Below are positions 34,653 to 43,491 of a DNA stretch of 64,000 nucleotides, one piece after another (within the stretch, counting starts at the first letter, position 1; the number at the start of each line of letters is the position of its first letter). The stretch covers positions 4,355,635 through 4,419,634 of the forward strand of contig CP139021.1 in NCBI GenBank assembly GCA_034044135.1. Reading direction: 5' to 3'. Made by a program: the position numbers and the translations under genes. The notes below the pieces were generated by a model, which was given only the letters and a program-made list of their open reading frames with translations, was not told where the DNA came from and ran no database searches. This stretch comes from Flammeovirgaceae bacterium SG7u.111. GTDB lineage: Bacteria; Bacteroidota; Bacteroidia; Cytophagales; Flammeovirgaceae.

Positions 34653-35219
34653 ATGAATGAAATCAGAAGATTTATTGAAAATATAACCCCAATTAACGAT
34701 TCTGATTGGGAGTTTTTTTCCTCAAAATTACAAGAAGTAAAACTCAAAAAACATTCTATTCTATTGAATGTTGGAGAGATTGAAAACCACCTATCATTTA
34801 TAACAAAAGGAATAATCAGGCTTTATGTTCCAAGAGAAGAATCCGATTTAACTTTTGGTTTTTTATTCGAAAATGAATTCGTCACTGGATATGATTCATT
34901 TTTAACACAAGCTCCTTCTGAGTACCAAATTGAAACTTTGACTGAAACCATTCTGTGGAAAATTTCCCACGAAGACTTGCAAGAGGTTTATGAAAGAACA
35001 AACAGCGGAAATATTATTGGACGTAAAATGGCTGAAAACATGTTCTTAATAAAATCAAAAAGAGAACTTTCGCTATTAAGCAAAACTGCAGAAGAACGAT
35101 ATTTGGACTTATTCTCTGACCGTCCAAAATTAATCCAGCAAATTCCACTAAAATATATTGCCTCCTACGTTGGCGTTACTCCGCAAGCATTGAGCAGAAT
35201 AAGAAGACGTATTACTTAA
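34653..35219 (+). CDS. Crp/Fnr-family transcription regulator
   Basis: A 188-residue regulator with an N-terminal cyclic-nucleotide-binding-like beta barrel (about 20-115; NVGEIENHLSFITKGIIRLY, then FLFENEFVTGYDSF) and a C-terminal winged helix (about 140-188; LIQQIPLKYIASYVGVTPQALSRIRRRI). It lacks Fnr-type cysteines and a clear cAMP-binding RGE-x-A loop, as is common for the short Bacteroidota members that control small adjacent genes. It lies 63 bp upstream of a DoxX-like membrane protein on the same strand, the probable target or partner. Confidence 0.88.
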   Translation: MNEIRRFIENITPINDSDWEFFSSKLQEVKLKKHSILLNVGEIENHLSFITKGIIRLYVPREESDLTFGFLFENEFVTGYDSFLTQAPSEYQIETLTETILWKISHEDLQEVYERTNSGNIIGRKMAENMFLIKSKRELSLLSKTAEERYLDLFSDRPKLIQQIPLKYIASYVGVTPQALSRIRRRIT

Positions 35220-35282
35220 CTTGGGTTCATTGTTTTCACCTAGATGTTTTCTGAAATTTGCATTTCAATATAATAGGAAAAC

Positions 35283-35735
35283 ATGAAACCACTAATTGTA
35301 CTTTTACTAAGTTTTGCAATCTCTATTTTCGTAATTAAGGTCATCAAAAAAGAGTATGACGTTGCCTTTGCAGCAAGAATTGCAATGTCAATAATGCTTC
35401 TTTTTACAGCTATTGGACATTTTGTATTTACAAAAGGAATGTCGATGATGATACCTGGGTTTATTCCATTTAAAGAAAGTGTAGTTTACTTAAGTGGAAT
35501 ATTTGAAATACTATTAGCATTAGGCTTACTAATTCCTAAGTTCCAAACAGTAGCTGGGTGGGCACTTATTGTTTTTCTCCTGCTAATGTTACCAGCCAAT
35601 ATATATGCTTCTGTAAATAATATAAATTACCAAAAAGGAACATTTGACGGAAATGGTCTTATCTATCTATGGTTTAGAATCCCATTACAATTCCTGTTTA
35701 TTATTTGGGCTTATATTAGTGCAATCCGAATTTAA
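35283..35735 (+). CDS. DoxX-like membrane protein
   Basis: A 150-residue protein with four predicted membrane helices (about 4-20, 30-52, 66-84, 92-110) and a hydrophobic C-terminal end, matching the DoxX/SURF4-like fold. The segment FTAIGHFVFTKGMSMMIPGFIPF and the following GIFEILLALGLLIP are typical of Bacteroidota DoxX-like proteins. Biochemical function in the family is poorly defined; redox or quinone-linked roles have been proposed. It follows the Crp-like regulator by 63 bp. Confidence 0.82.
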   Translation: MKPLIVLLLSFAISIFVIKVIKKEYDVAFAARIAMSIMLLFTAIGHFVFTKGMSMMIPGFIPFKESVVYLSGIFEILLALGLLIPKFQTVAGWALIVFLLLMLPANIYASVNNINYQKGTFDGNGLIYLWFRIPLQFLFIIWAYISAIRI

Positions 35736-35888
35736 TAAAGTAAAGCCAGTGGCTAACAAATACTATCACCCCGCTATTTGGATTTTGCAAATTCCGAAGA
35801 GCAGCGAGTAATGTTTCTAAATCCCGCCCTACTGCCCATATTCAAACCGTTAAATTAAATTTCACAAAGAGGATATCCATTCCCCCTA

Positions 35889-36458
35889 CTACACCGAAGC
35901 CTCATAGCTCCTCTTCCACTGGAAGTAGCCCGCAAAGGAGAGGATGAAATACAAGACCATCAGCCCTGCATAGACTTCCAACCCTCTTACAAAATAGAGC
36001 CAGATAGATATTCCGTTGATGACTATCCAAAATATCCATGAGCTTAGGATTTTGTGGGCTTCGAGGTAACTGGCTATGAAGCTGAAAATACTAGTAGTTG
36101 AGTCAATAAAAGGCTTTTCGGCATCGGAAAACCTATTGAAGGTATAGCCCAGCAAAAAGGACAGGGCAAACCCAACGACAAGAATCAATGCATGCGCTTT
36201 TGCTCCCCAAGTGGTTACTCCTAAGGTATTCCCGTTCTTCTTTTTCGACCATTTTACCCACCCGTACACACCAATTAGCACATAATAGAAGTAAAGTATG
36301 GCTTCAGAGTATAACTTTGCCTCCACAAAAAGGTAGATGCCGAGAATGGAGGAAAGGATTCCGAATATCCAACACCAAATATTTTCCCGCATCATTAGCA
36401 CCAAATAGGCTAATCCGAACACTACCGAAATAATTTCAATTACCAAACTACGATCCAT
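35889..36458 (-). CDS. pnuC: PnuC-type nicotinamide riboside transporter
   Basis: A 189-residue inner-membrane carrier of the PnuC family with about seven helices. Signatures: NIWCWIFGILSSILGIYLF, SEAILYFYYVLIGVYGWVKW (the conserved W-x-W block), and WIFWIVINGISIWLYF. PnuC imports nicotinamide riboside for NAD; related PnuT imports thiamine and the two are hard to tell apart by eye. No TPP riboswitch can fit because the divergent oxygenase gene begins only 8 bp away, which favours PnuC. Vitamin specificity is therefore inferred. Confidence 0.88.
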   Translation of the reverse strand: MDRSLVIEIISVVFGLAYLVLMMRENIWCWIFGILSSILGIYLFVEAKLYSEAILYFYYVLIGVYGWVKWSKKKNGNTLGVTTWGAKAHALILVVGFALSFLLGYTFNRFSDAEKPFIDSTTSIFSFIASYLEAHKILSSWIFWIVINGISIWLYFVRGLEVYAGLMVLYFILSFAGYFQWKRSYEASV

Positions 36459-36466
36459 TGTTACCT

Positions 36467-37267
36467 ATGATTGATTGCAAAGCGGCAAAACTACTTCTTC
36501 AAAATGGTTTTTATGTTACGGACATCCCGATTTTAAAAGGGCATTTGCTCGAAAAAGGATTTCGAGATTTTTTGATCCAAGAAGAACGCTACAAGCTTGA
36601 CTTTTTACAGAAAAAATACGGTTATGCTTTTGATGGCTACTCCTTTTTGGGGCAGGAAGACAGCAGCAACCAAGCCTACAACGACTTGGTGCACACCTTC
36701 GTGGTCTCAGATTTTCACCAGCCCGATAAATTCCCCAAGGAATTTGCCGCATTTTTTGAGCAGGAATGGGATGAATGCTTGGGCTTAGTAAGCGAAGTGG
36801 AGAGGGAAATAATACAACAACTCGAATTGAAAGGGTTGGCGGAGTTGTACAAGGAAAAATTGGGGCACATGGTTTCGTGCAACTACTACCCTCCTATCAA
36901 AGGTTTTGAAAGCTACGCAGTGGAAAACACCCGCCTTTCTGCCCATAATGACATTTCACTTTTCACGGTATTCCCTTTTGGCTTGGCAGCAGGCTTTGAG
37001 TTTGAAAATGCCGAGGGTGAATGGATACAAGTCCCGCCCTGCGACACGGTGCTAATCTTCCCGGATTTCATGTTGGAGTATTGGACGCAGGGGAAACTCA
37101 AATCGCTCAACCACAGGGTTTCCCTGCCCCAAAGCCGAAGCTCTGACCGAGTTTCCTTTGCCTTTTTCTCTTTGCCCAAGCCTGAGCAGTCTTTCGGCCT
37201 TTGTGAGGGTGAAGGAGCTTGTACAAGTGAGGTTTATTTTGAGAAGTATTTGGGGCAGTTTGATTGA
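36467..37267 (+). CDS. isopenicillin-N-synthase-like 2OG-Fe(II) oxygenase
   Basis: A 266-residue non-haem iron dioxygenase. The double-stranded beta-helix carries CNYYPP (about 147-152), the Fe ligands His and Asp in RLSAHNDISLFTVFPF (about 165-170), the third ligand His in SLNHRVSLP (about 221), and the 2OG-binding R-x-S in DRVSFAFF (about 232). The start is the ATG at 36467; a TTG at 36458 would overlap the pnuC start. It is divergent from pnuC with only 8 bp between the ATGs, and 105 bp upstream of a creatininase-like gene. The substrate is unknown. Confidence 0.85.
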   Translation: MIDCKAAKLLLQNGFYVTDIPILKGHLLEKGFRDFLIQEERYKLDFLQKKYGYAFDGYSFLGQEDSSNQAYNDLVHTFVVSDFHQPDKFPKEFAAFFEQEWDECLGLVSEVEREIIQQLELKGLAELYKEKLGHMVSCNYYPPIKGFESYAVENTRLSAHNDISLFTVFPFGLAAGFEFENAEGEWIQVPPCDTVLIFPDFMLEYWTQGKLKSLNHRVSLPQSRSSDRVSFAFFSLPKPEQSFGLCEGEGACTSEVYFEKYLGQFD

Positions 37268-37372
37268 GGATGTGTGTATCTGCTGGTTGCTTGTTTCTAG
37301 TTACAGGTTTTCTTATTCAAAAGGCTTATTTTGGGGTGTTCAGAAAAAATATTTCACCAAAACCTAAAACTT

Positions 37373-38155
37373 ATGTCAGCAGCTTGCGATGGACCTAGAC
37401 CTTATATTTTAGCAGAAACGAATTGGAAAACGGTGAAGGACACCGACTACACCGTGGCTATTTTGCCTTGGGGAGCTACCGAGGCGCACAATTATCATCT
37501 CCCCTATGCTACCGATACTATCCAGTGCGATTATGTAGCTGCCGAGGCGGCAAAAAAAGCGTGGGATCAGGGAGCAAAGCCGATTGTGCTACCAACAGTC
37601 CCTTTTGGCTTGAACACGGGCCAGCTCGATGTGAAGCTCTGCCTAAATATGAACATGAGCACGCAACTAGCTGTGCTGAAAGACTTGGTGGATGTCCTGA
37701 ACCGCCATGGGATCGATAAGCTCATCATTATGAACGGGCATGGTGGGAATCATTTCAAACAACAAATCCGTGAGCTTTCCTTCTATTATCCAGAAATATT
37801 TGTCTGTGCAATAGATTGGTTCAAAGCGGTAGATTGGAACAAGTATTTTGAAGAGCCTGGCGACCATGCAGGGGAAATGGAGACGAGCTGCATGCAATTG
37901 ATGGCCCCGCATCTGACCCTTCCGCTGGAAGAAGCGGGCGAAGGAAAAGCAAAGACATTTAGGATAAAGGCATTTAAGGAAGGCTGGGCTTCTGCACAAA
38001 GGCAATGGACGAAGGTAACGGAAGATACGGGGGTGGGAAATCCGGGAAAAGCGACTCCTGAAAAGGCGAGAAAGTATGTGGGGGATGTGACGGATAAAAT
38101 AGCTGAGTTAATAGTGGAGCTTTCTACAGCAGATGTGGATGATTTGTATGAGTAG
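37373..38155 (+). CDS. creatininase-family amidohydrolase
   Basis: A 260-residue metal-dependent amidase of the creatininase family. Metal ligands are seen in WGATEAHNYHLPYATD (Glu, His, Asp, about 32-47), NGHGGN (about 122-127) and GDHAGEMETS (Glu, about 164). The ATG at 37373 is preferred to an in-frame TTG at 37331. Besides creatinine hydrolases, the family includes MftE-type peptidases and formamide hydrolases of FAPy in riboflavin/deazaflavin biosynthesis, so the substrate is open. Same strand as the 2OG oxygenase, which may share its transcript. Confidence 0.88.
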   Translation: MSAACDGPRPYILAETNWKTVKDTDYTVAILPWGATEAHNYHLPYATDTIQCDYVAAEAAKKAWDQGAKPIVLPTVPFGLNTGQLDVKLCLNMNMSTQLAVLKDLVDVLNRHGIDKLIIMNGHGGNHFKQQIRELSFYYPEIFVCAIDWFKAVDWNKYFEEPGDHAGEMETSCMQLMAPHLTLPLEEAGEGKAKTFRIKAFKEGWASAQRQWTKVTEDTGVGNPGKATPEKARKYVGDVTDKIAELIVELSTADVDDLYE

Positions 38156-38261
38156 CGCCTAGCCCATGTACTAAGAAAAACTTGGGCACTTTGAGTTTAC
38201 ATTATTGTGGATGGTTTTAAACTACCACGATTCAAGTACTTGCCAAGTTTACAATTTGTGG

Positions 38262-38296
38262 TCATAAAAAAGAAACCCCGCTGATGGCGGGGTTTC
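38262..38296 (-). terminator. intrinsic terminator of the ferredoxin gene
   Basis: AAACCCCGC pairs with GCGGGGTTT around TGATG; the minus-strand reading continues into CTTTTTT. Confidence 0.85.
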
Positions 38297-38302
38297 AAAT
38301 TC

Positions 38303-38650
38303 TTACTCTGCATGAAGCCATTCTTTCTTGGCTTCCAATTCTTCTTTAGTCTCCACATAATCTGGATCTTCCACGCAACAATCAACTGGACAAACAGCAG
38401 CACATTGCGGCTCTTCGTGGAATCCTGTACACTCGGTACATTTTTCCGAGACTATATAATAAAACTCATCAGAGATAGGTTCTTGAGCTTCTTCGCCCGA
38501 TACGGACACACCATCTTCTAAATCAACGGTGGTCAGACTGGTACCACCACCCCATGTCCACTCGACTCCTCCTTCGTAGATGGCAGTGTTGGGGCATTCT
38601 GGCTCACATGCACCGCAGTTGATGCATTCGTCTGTAATGATAATTGCCAT
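38303..38650 (-). CDS. 2x[4Fe-4S] ferredoxin
   Basis: A 115-residue bacterial-type ferredoxin. Cluster 1 ligands: [12 protein letters not shown] (C-x2-C-x2-C-x3-C-P, about 11-22). Cluster 2: [22 protein letters not shown] (about 74-95), with the enlarged spacer between the second and third Cys typical of the YfhL/Chromatium-type (Alvin) ferredoxins. A 30-residue insertion and a Glu-rich tail extend it beyond the usual 80 residues. It is a soluble low-potential electron carrier; partner unknown. Candidate -7 box (TAATTTTG on the minus strand) at 38682-38689. Confidence 0.93.
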   Translation of the reverse strand: MAIIITDECINCGACEPECPNTAIYEGGVEWTWGGGTSLTTVDLEDGVSVSGEEAQEPISDEFYYIVSEKCTECTGFHEEPQCAAVCPVDCCVEDPDYVETKEELEAKKEWLHAE

Positions 38651-38772
38651 AACTAATTTTTATGTTTATAAAGTGATTTAACAAAATTACAGTCTATTAT
38701 GTTTGTACTCAACAATATTCCAAAAAAATAGTCAAACTTTTAAGATTCTATTAAGAAACAATCACTACATAC

Positions 38773-40719
38773 TTAGGCATCTTTTTGAACCCCAGCTTTT
38801 TGAACTACTTTTTGTACCTCGTCTTTCTCTCCTGACGAATCATCTAAATAATTTTTTTCCCAAATCATTTTGTCGGCACTTGTCTGATTAAAGCGAACTT
38901 TATCATTTTCTACCTGTTCTATGACATTACCTTCTACGGTTAGCAACTGGCTAGATTGGTCGAAAAACATACCATTGCTGAATGAGCCAACAGCTCCTTT
39001 TGCTCTTTTGATATCATGAATATAGTTCTCTTTCAAAATACTCCCATTCATTTTTCCCAAAGTATAAATTCCACCCCCATCTGTCAGCGTCTGCATTACG
39101 TGGTGGATGTGGTTGTAGGCAATATAGTTTTGATGGGTAAATGTTTCTGCCTCATTCCATGTCCAGCCAAGGCTGATCCCTGAGTAAGGCATATTATATA
39201 ACTCATTATTTACTACTTGGTTTTCCATAGATTGCGCCAGCCAAATCCCTACTGCTCCTGCATGGACTTTCCCAATGTCATGGATTTTAGTATTGCTGAT
39301 AATATTTTGGCGGGGAATAATATCTGATTTCAGGTTAGCTCTTTTCACGTCTTTCACCCACATGCCTAACCTAATTCCACCGCTACCAAGATCCGATATT
39401 TCACAAGCATCAATGGTTATTTGCTTACTTCTCCTACCTATATTAATAGCATAGCCACCAAGTTGGTTGAACTGACATTCTAAAAACACCACATTTTCCG
39501 CATCGCTAATCAACACTGCTTGCCCCGAATTGAGCGCAGCTTGAGGCTCCATATAACCTGGATTCGCATACCTAGGCAAATCGACACCTTGATCTATTGC
39601 ATGATCAGGCCACATAGTAAGTGTGAAAGGGCCGTTTTCCAACTTCCCTTCCATCATATAATGCCCTGAGTTCACATAAATACCCATAGGATAAGCCGTA
39701 TGGCTAAATTGGATGTTTTCGAAACGGATATGTTCAATGGGCTTATCGCTAGAACTAAATGCTTCTACTGTAATCAGGTTTTCAAGAACTGGGGCTATAA
39801 AGCTTATTTCTGGTACATTTTCACCTTCTTTGGCAAGGTAAAAGAGCTCACCATTGAGTAAGTCCAAATACCATTCCCCTGGTTCGTCCAATGCTGATTT
39901 TACATTTTCTATTCTGAAACGGACATGTTTGCCTTCCTCGCCAAAGAACCCAACAGGACACCAAGACGGCGTATTGAAATATATTTCATTATTGCCTTCA
40001 TCTATTTTGCAGACAGTCTGCCAAGAAGACTCCCAGCTATGGTGAGTAAGCACTTCGGCATTGAGGTAATCTTCCTCGGCTATGTAAGGCATATTTCCCT
40101 CTTGGTATTCGAAACCGCAAAAAGCTTCTATCTCATTGTTAAAAAGGGTTGTCCTACCTTCAAAATCCCAAGGCTTAATTTCCAGTTGGTATTTCTTGAG
40201 TGCCCCTTCGGTCGTGAAATAGCCTTCATTGGGGATTCTTGCCCTTGTAAGCCTTTTTCCATCGGCAAAAAGCTGCCTGAAATGCCACATGCCATCTTTT
40301 ACCTCTGGCAATTCGACCTTCCAAAGCCCAGGCTCTACATTTTCCCAACCTCCGATTTCTTGACCACCACTAAACACTACTTTTTCACCTTCAAAGGCTT
40401 TGTAGGTGATAGGCGCTTGCTCATGCCCACCATCGGTAGAAGTAAACTGGAGAGGTTGCCCTAAAAAGTACGTGCCCTCTCTAAAAATGACTTCGATACC
40501 CCCTTCGGGAAGTTCATGGCTTAGTTTCTGGAAAGCAATGTATTGTTTCGCTCCAAATGGTGTAGCAAAAGGCGAATCTTTGGAGCCCATATTGTCATCG
40601 CTACCCTTTGGGGAAACATAAATTTTACCAGAATCGAAAGGGGATTGTTGTGTACAAGAATTAAAAAAAAGACAGGAAGATAACAATAGAAATATTCCCA
40701 AATAGAATTTGGTTCTCAT
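38773..40719 (-). CDS. parallel beta-helix lipoprotein, putative glycan-active enzyme
   Basis: A 648-residue exported protein with a lipoprotein leader: hydrophobic residues 6-20 and Cys22 in LFFNSC. The mature protein opens with KIYVSPKGSDDNMGSKDSPFATP, the usual front of right-handed beta-helix carbohydrate enzymes. It continues through FRQLFADGKRLTRARIPNEGYF and repeated PbH1-like coils (for example VVFLECQFNQLGGYAINIG, ITIDACEISDLGSGGIRLG, NQVVNNELYNMPYSGISLG). The pattern resembles GH141-type proteins. Enzyme activity is inferred. It stands alone on the minus strand. Confidence 0.78.
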   Translation of the reverse strand: MRTKFYLGIFLLLSSCLFFNSCTQQSPFDSGKIYVSPKGSDDNMGSKDSPFATPFGAKQYIAFQKLSHELPEGGIEVIFREGTYFLGQPLQFTSTDGGHEQAPITYKAFEGEKVVFSGGQEIGGWENVEPGLWKVELPEVKDGMWHFRQLFADGKRLTRARIPNEGYFTTEGALKKYQLEIKPWDFEGRTTLFNNEIEAFCGFEYQEGNMPYIAEEDYLNAEVLTHHSWESSWQTVCKIDEGNNEIYFNTPSWCPVGFFGEEGKHVRFRIENVKSALDEPGEWYLDLLNGELFYLAKEGENVPEISFIAPVLENLITVEAFSSSDKPIEHIRFENIQFSHTAYPMGIYVNSGHYMMEGKLENGPFTLTMWPDHAIDQGVDLPRYANPGYMEPQAALNSGQAVLISDAENVVFLECQFNQLGGYAINIGRRSKQITIDACEISDLGSGGIRLGMWVKDVKRANLKSDIIPRQNIISNTKIHDIGKVHAGAVGIWLAQSMENQVVNNELYNMPYSGISLGWTWNEAETFTHQNYIAYNHIHHVMQTLTDGGGIYTLGKMNGSILKENYIHDIKRAKGAVGSFSNGMFFDQSSQLLTVEGNVIEQVENDKVRFNQTSADKMIWEKNYLDDSSGEKDEVQKVVQKAGVQKDA

Positions 40720-41161
40720 AGGATGAATAGGTTAGATTATTTGGATTAATCGGCTTGTTCTAAAAACTGCCGCCTTTGTTTTTTTTATAAAAAACGATTT
40801 TGGGTAAATTTAAATTATAGAAAGGTGAACGAATGTCTGATAAAAAAATAAAAGTATTTACATTATGAAGTTATCTAAAGTAAATCCTTTCGGTTACGAA
40901 ACCCCTTACTTTAAACAACTTCTATGATATAAAACCCTAAATAAAAGAAAAATTTTAGGCTAACCAACCATTCCCAAAATGCTCCTGTCTTTTATCAAAA
41001 CAATACAATTAAAGCTCAATAACGTTATATAAGAAAGCCTAGGGAAACTGGATTAGTTGGGCAGGAAATTTGCCGCAAATTATCATGACTTATTAACTAA
41101 TAACTTTACTTGCCCATAAAGGGCATAAGAATAGTTTTATTAAAAAACCAAATTAAACCAA
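40720..41161. other. intergenic between beta-helix and glucosaminidase genes
   Basis: About 440 bp, AT-rich. A 20-codon frame (40865-40927) was seen but has no support. No clear promoter boxes or hairpins recognised. Confidence 0.4.
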
Positions 41162-42130
41162 ATGAAGAAAGGATTCTTATTTCTACTTTTAATTTCATTG
41201 CTTGCCAAGCTTAGCTTTTCACAATCGATCACCCCTGACCAGTACATAGATAGGTATAAAAATGCCGCTGTTCAGAGCATGCACCAAAACCATATCCCTG
41301 CAAGTATTATACTTGCCCAAGGTATATTGGAATCGGGAAATGGCAATAGCAAGTTAGCACAAAAAGGGAACAACCATTTCGGGATTAAATGCCATGACTG
41401 GACTGGCCCTACCATCAAGATTGACGATGACAGAAGGAACGAATGCTTCAGAAAATATAGCTCTGTACTAGACTCGTACAACGACCATGCACTTTTCTTG
41501 AGCAGCAGGGATAGATACAGTTCGCTTTTTACCCTCCAGCTTACCGATTATAAAGGGTGGGCAAAAGGATTGAAAAAAGCGGGGTATGCAACTAGCCCCA
41601 CGTACGCAAAAAAACTAATCGACATTATAGAAAGGTATAGGCTCTATGAATATGATACTGCCAACCCTAGCGATTACCCTGTTGCCAACAACAGGCCACT
41701 GATAGCCTCTACATCTGCTGGAGCCGCAGGAACAGCTGCTGTAGGCGGAGGCGTATTTGCCTCCAGAGCCCAAGACGTATTCTCTATCAACAAAAAGAAG
41801 TGCATCAAAGTAATGGCCGGGGAAACAAAAAACAGCTTAGCACTTTCACTCGATATAAAAGTTTCGAAAATAGAAAACTACAACGAACTGGGCAAAGGGG
41901 ACAAGCTAAAGCCTGGACAAGTGATTTTCCTTGAGGCCAAAAAGTCGAAGGCTGCTAAAGGAAATGATTACCATACGGTGAAACCAGGCGACTCATTCTA
42001 TTCTATCTCTCAAAAATACGGTATCCAGATGGAAGCTTTACTAAAGAAAAATAATATGTGGTATGGATCTGAGCTGATACCAGGCGACAAGTTATACTTA
42101 AGAAAGACTAAGCCATTAGCTGGAATATAG
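41162..42130 (+). CDS. LysM peptidoglycan glucosaminidase
   Basis: A 322-residue exported muralytic enzyme. Signal peptide about 1-20 (ending SFSQ). Catalytic domain of the FlgJ/Mannosyl-glycoprotein endo-beta-N-acetylglucosaminidase type about 24-165, with Glu57 in LAQGILESGNG as the likely acid, plus NHFGIKCH and YSSVLDSYNDH. Then an Ala/Gly-rich linker (about 183-200) and two LysM-like units: a divergent one (about 217-258) and a standard one (YHTVKPGDSFYSISQKYGI, about 275-318) that binds peptidoglycan. A role in wall turnover or cell separation is inferred from the family. It is monocistronic, with a clear terminator. Confidence 0.9.
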   Translation: MKKGFLFLLLISLLAKLSFSQSITPDQYIDRYKNAAVQSMHQNHIPASIILAQGILESGNGNSKLAQKGNNHFGIKCHDWTGPTIKIDDDRRNECFRKYSSVLDSYNDHALFLSSRDRYSSLFTLQLTDYKGWAKGLKKAGYATSPTYAKKLIDIIERYRLYEYDTANPSDYPVANNRPLIASTSAGAAGTAAVGGGVFASRAQDVFSINKKKCIKVMAGETKNSLALSLDIKVSKIENYNELGKGDKLKPGQVIFLEAKKSKAAKGNDYHTVKPGDSFYSISQKYGIQMEALLKKNNMWYGSELIPGDKLYLRKTKPLAGI

Positions 42131-42165
42131 AGAACCGCCTTCCTGAGTATATTTTGGTTACTTTT

Positions 42166-42196
42166 GAAAACTGCCTGCAGAGGCAGTTTTCTTTTT
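42166..42196 (+). terminator. intrinsic terminator
   Basis: An 11-bp stem GAAAACTGCCT with AGGCAGTTTTC around GCAG, followed by TTTTT. Confidence 0.85.
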
Positions 42197-42453
42197 TACT
42201 GACATTTGCCCCACATGTATATCTACATGTAATATTTTAAAGAAATTTGAACTTTATTGGATTTTAACACCTCATTCACACAACTTATAAACCTCTGGTG
42301 ACGTTATTTTACTAACATACCCATATTTACCATACTTGTAATATTTTGCCATAACATTAACATTAATTAAAAAAAATAAATATATTTAGATGAATCTTAC
42401 ATCTATATTTGTAAAGTACTAGAAGGTAAAAAAAGCATTTAATAAACTTACTT

Positions 42454-42714
42454 ATGTTGACATTCCAAAAATTCAGTAATCTCTCGACAGAAAACAAACT
42501 TAAATACTTGTCGGAACATGGTACTTTGCTTTGCACTCGTACGTATGCAAAAACCAAAGTCTCACTTTATGCTATCGGGCGCTTCTATGCAGAAGTATGG
42601 TTCAATAGGAACACCGATGACATAAGCAATATTCTTCCTTTTACAACTACCAAATGTCTGAAGGTTTACCTCGATATGATTGATATCAACGATGTATTCC
42701 AGAACAAGAAATAA
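42454..42714 (+). CDS. small conserved-looking hypothetical protein
   Basis: An 86-residue cytoplasmic protein, no signal peptide or membrane segment. It starts MLTFQKFSNLSTENKLKYL, contains YAIGRFYAEVWFN and ends FQNKK. I recall similar short proteins in Bacteroidota but no function. Support for being real: own 320-bp upstream region with a TATATTTG box at 42404-42411, and a strong palindromic terminator 90 bp behind its stop. Function unknown. Confidence 0.7.
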   Translation: MLTFQKFSNLSTENKLKYLSEHGTLLCTRTYAKTKVSLYAIGRFYAEVWFNRNTDDISNILPFTTTKCLKVYLDMIDINDVFQNKK

Positions 42715-42804
42715 CAACAAACTTCTCCAATCTACTACTAGGTTTCCCTCATTTGAGGTTCTTCTTTAATCTGACTCTGAATCAAAATTCAACTCATTCA
42801 TAAA

Positions 42805-42842
42805 AAAAGACCCTTTCTCAGTTAACTGAGAAAGGGTCTTTT
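42805..42842. terminator. 38-bp perfect palindrome, bidirectional terminator
   Basis: AAAAGACCCTTTCTCAG with CTGAGAAAGGGTCTTTT and TTAA at the centre. It lies between convergent genes ending at 42714 and 42866 and ends with A/T runs on both sides, so it can terminate both. Confidence 0.9.
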
Positions 42843-42865
42843 ACTTTTTTAAAAGTATTTTATAC

Positions 42866-43378
42866 CTATTCAGGTACACCCCCTACTTTGGTGATCACGT
42901 CAGTTGTGATATCGAACTGAGGCTTAGCGAAAATGAACAACTGCTGCTGAACCACAAAATCAAGATCTTTCTCTTTGGCTACAGCTTCAATTCCTTCCTG
43001 TACTTTCTCATAAATTGGACCCATTGCATCTTGCTCCTTCTTTTGGAGATTCTGCTGAGATTTCTGAGTAAACTGCTGAATACTTGCTTCTAACTGCTGT
43101 AACTCTAAGGTTTTGTCTTCAATCACATCAGGAATCCAAGTATTGTAATTTGCTTTTAATTCAGCAAGCTTTGTTTCATACTCTTTGCTTTTAGACTGTA
43201 ACTGGGCTTGAAGTTGTTTTCCGTAAGACTCAAGCTCCTTAGACTTTGTCTTAAACTCAGGTAAAGAACGTACTACACTATCTGAATTTACATAAGCTAT
43301 TTTCAACCCTTCTTGGGCAAACACACTTGCTGCAGCTGATAGCATCAGAAAGCTTAATACTAAAAAACTTTTTTTCAT
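42866..43378 (-). CDS. OmpH/Skp-family periplasmic chaperone
   Basis: A 170-residue OmpH protein. Signal peptide about 1-21 (ending VFAQ), then the usual GLKIAYVNSDSVVRSLPEF start and a long coiled-coil hairpin (about 40-120, Gln/Lys/Glu-rich), closing with KDLDFVVQQQ. Skp-like trimers hold unfolded outer-membrane proteins in the periplasm. It is the last of three OmpH genes downstream of bamA. It lies 113 bp behind the double-domain OmpH gene and is closed by the palindrome at 42805-42842. Confidence 0.92.
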   Translation of the reverse strand: MKKSFLVLSFLMLSAAASVFAQEGLKIAYVNSDSVVRSLPEFKTKSKELESYGKQLQAQLQSKSKEYETKLAELKANYNTWIPDVIEDKTLELQQLEASIQQFTQKSQQNLQKKEQDAMGPIYEKVQEGIEAVAKEKDLDFVVQQQLFIFAKPQFDITTDVITKVGGVPE

Positions 43379-43491
43379 CTAATTAAAATTTACAATTATA
43401 TAATACACTTATAAAACAACTACCAGTTTCCTTGTAGCCATCGGAATTAAAAAATATAGTTCTGATATTCTACTTAAATCATACCAGTTGG

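Noticed and set aside
35736-35888. Possible TPP riboswitch for pnuC
   Set aside because: This lies downstream of pnuC, and upstream there are only 8 bp before the divergent gene, so no room for a riboswitch.
40865-40927. 20-codon frame between the beta-helix and glucosaminidase genes
   Set aside because: Too short and without promoter, terminator or composition support.
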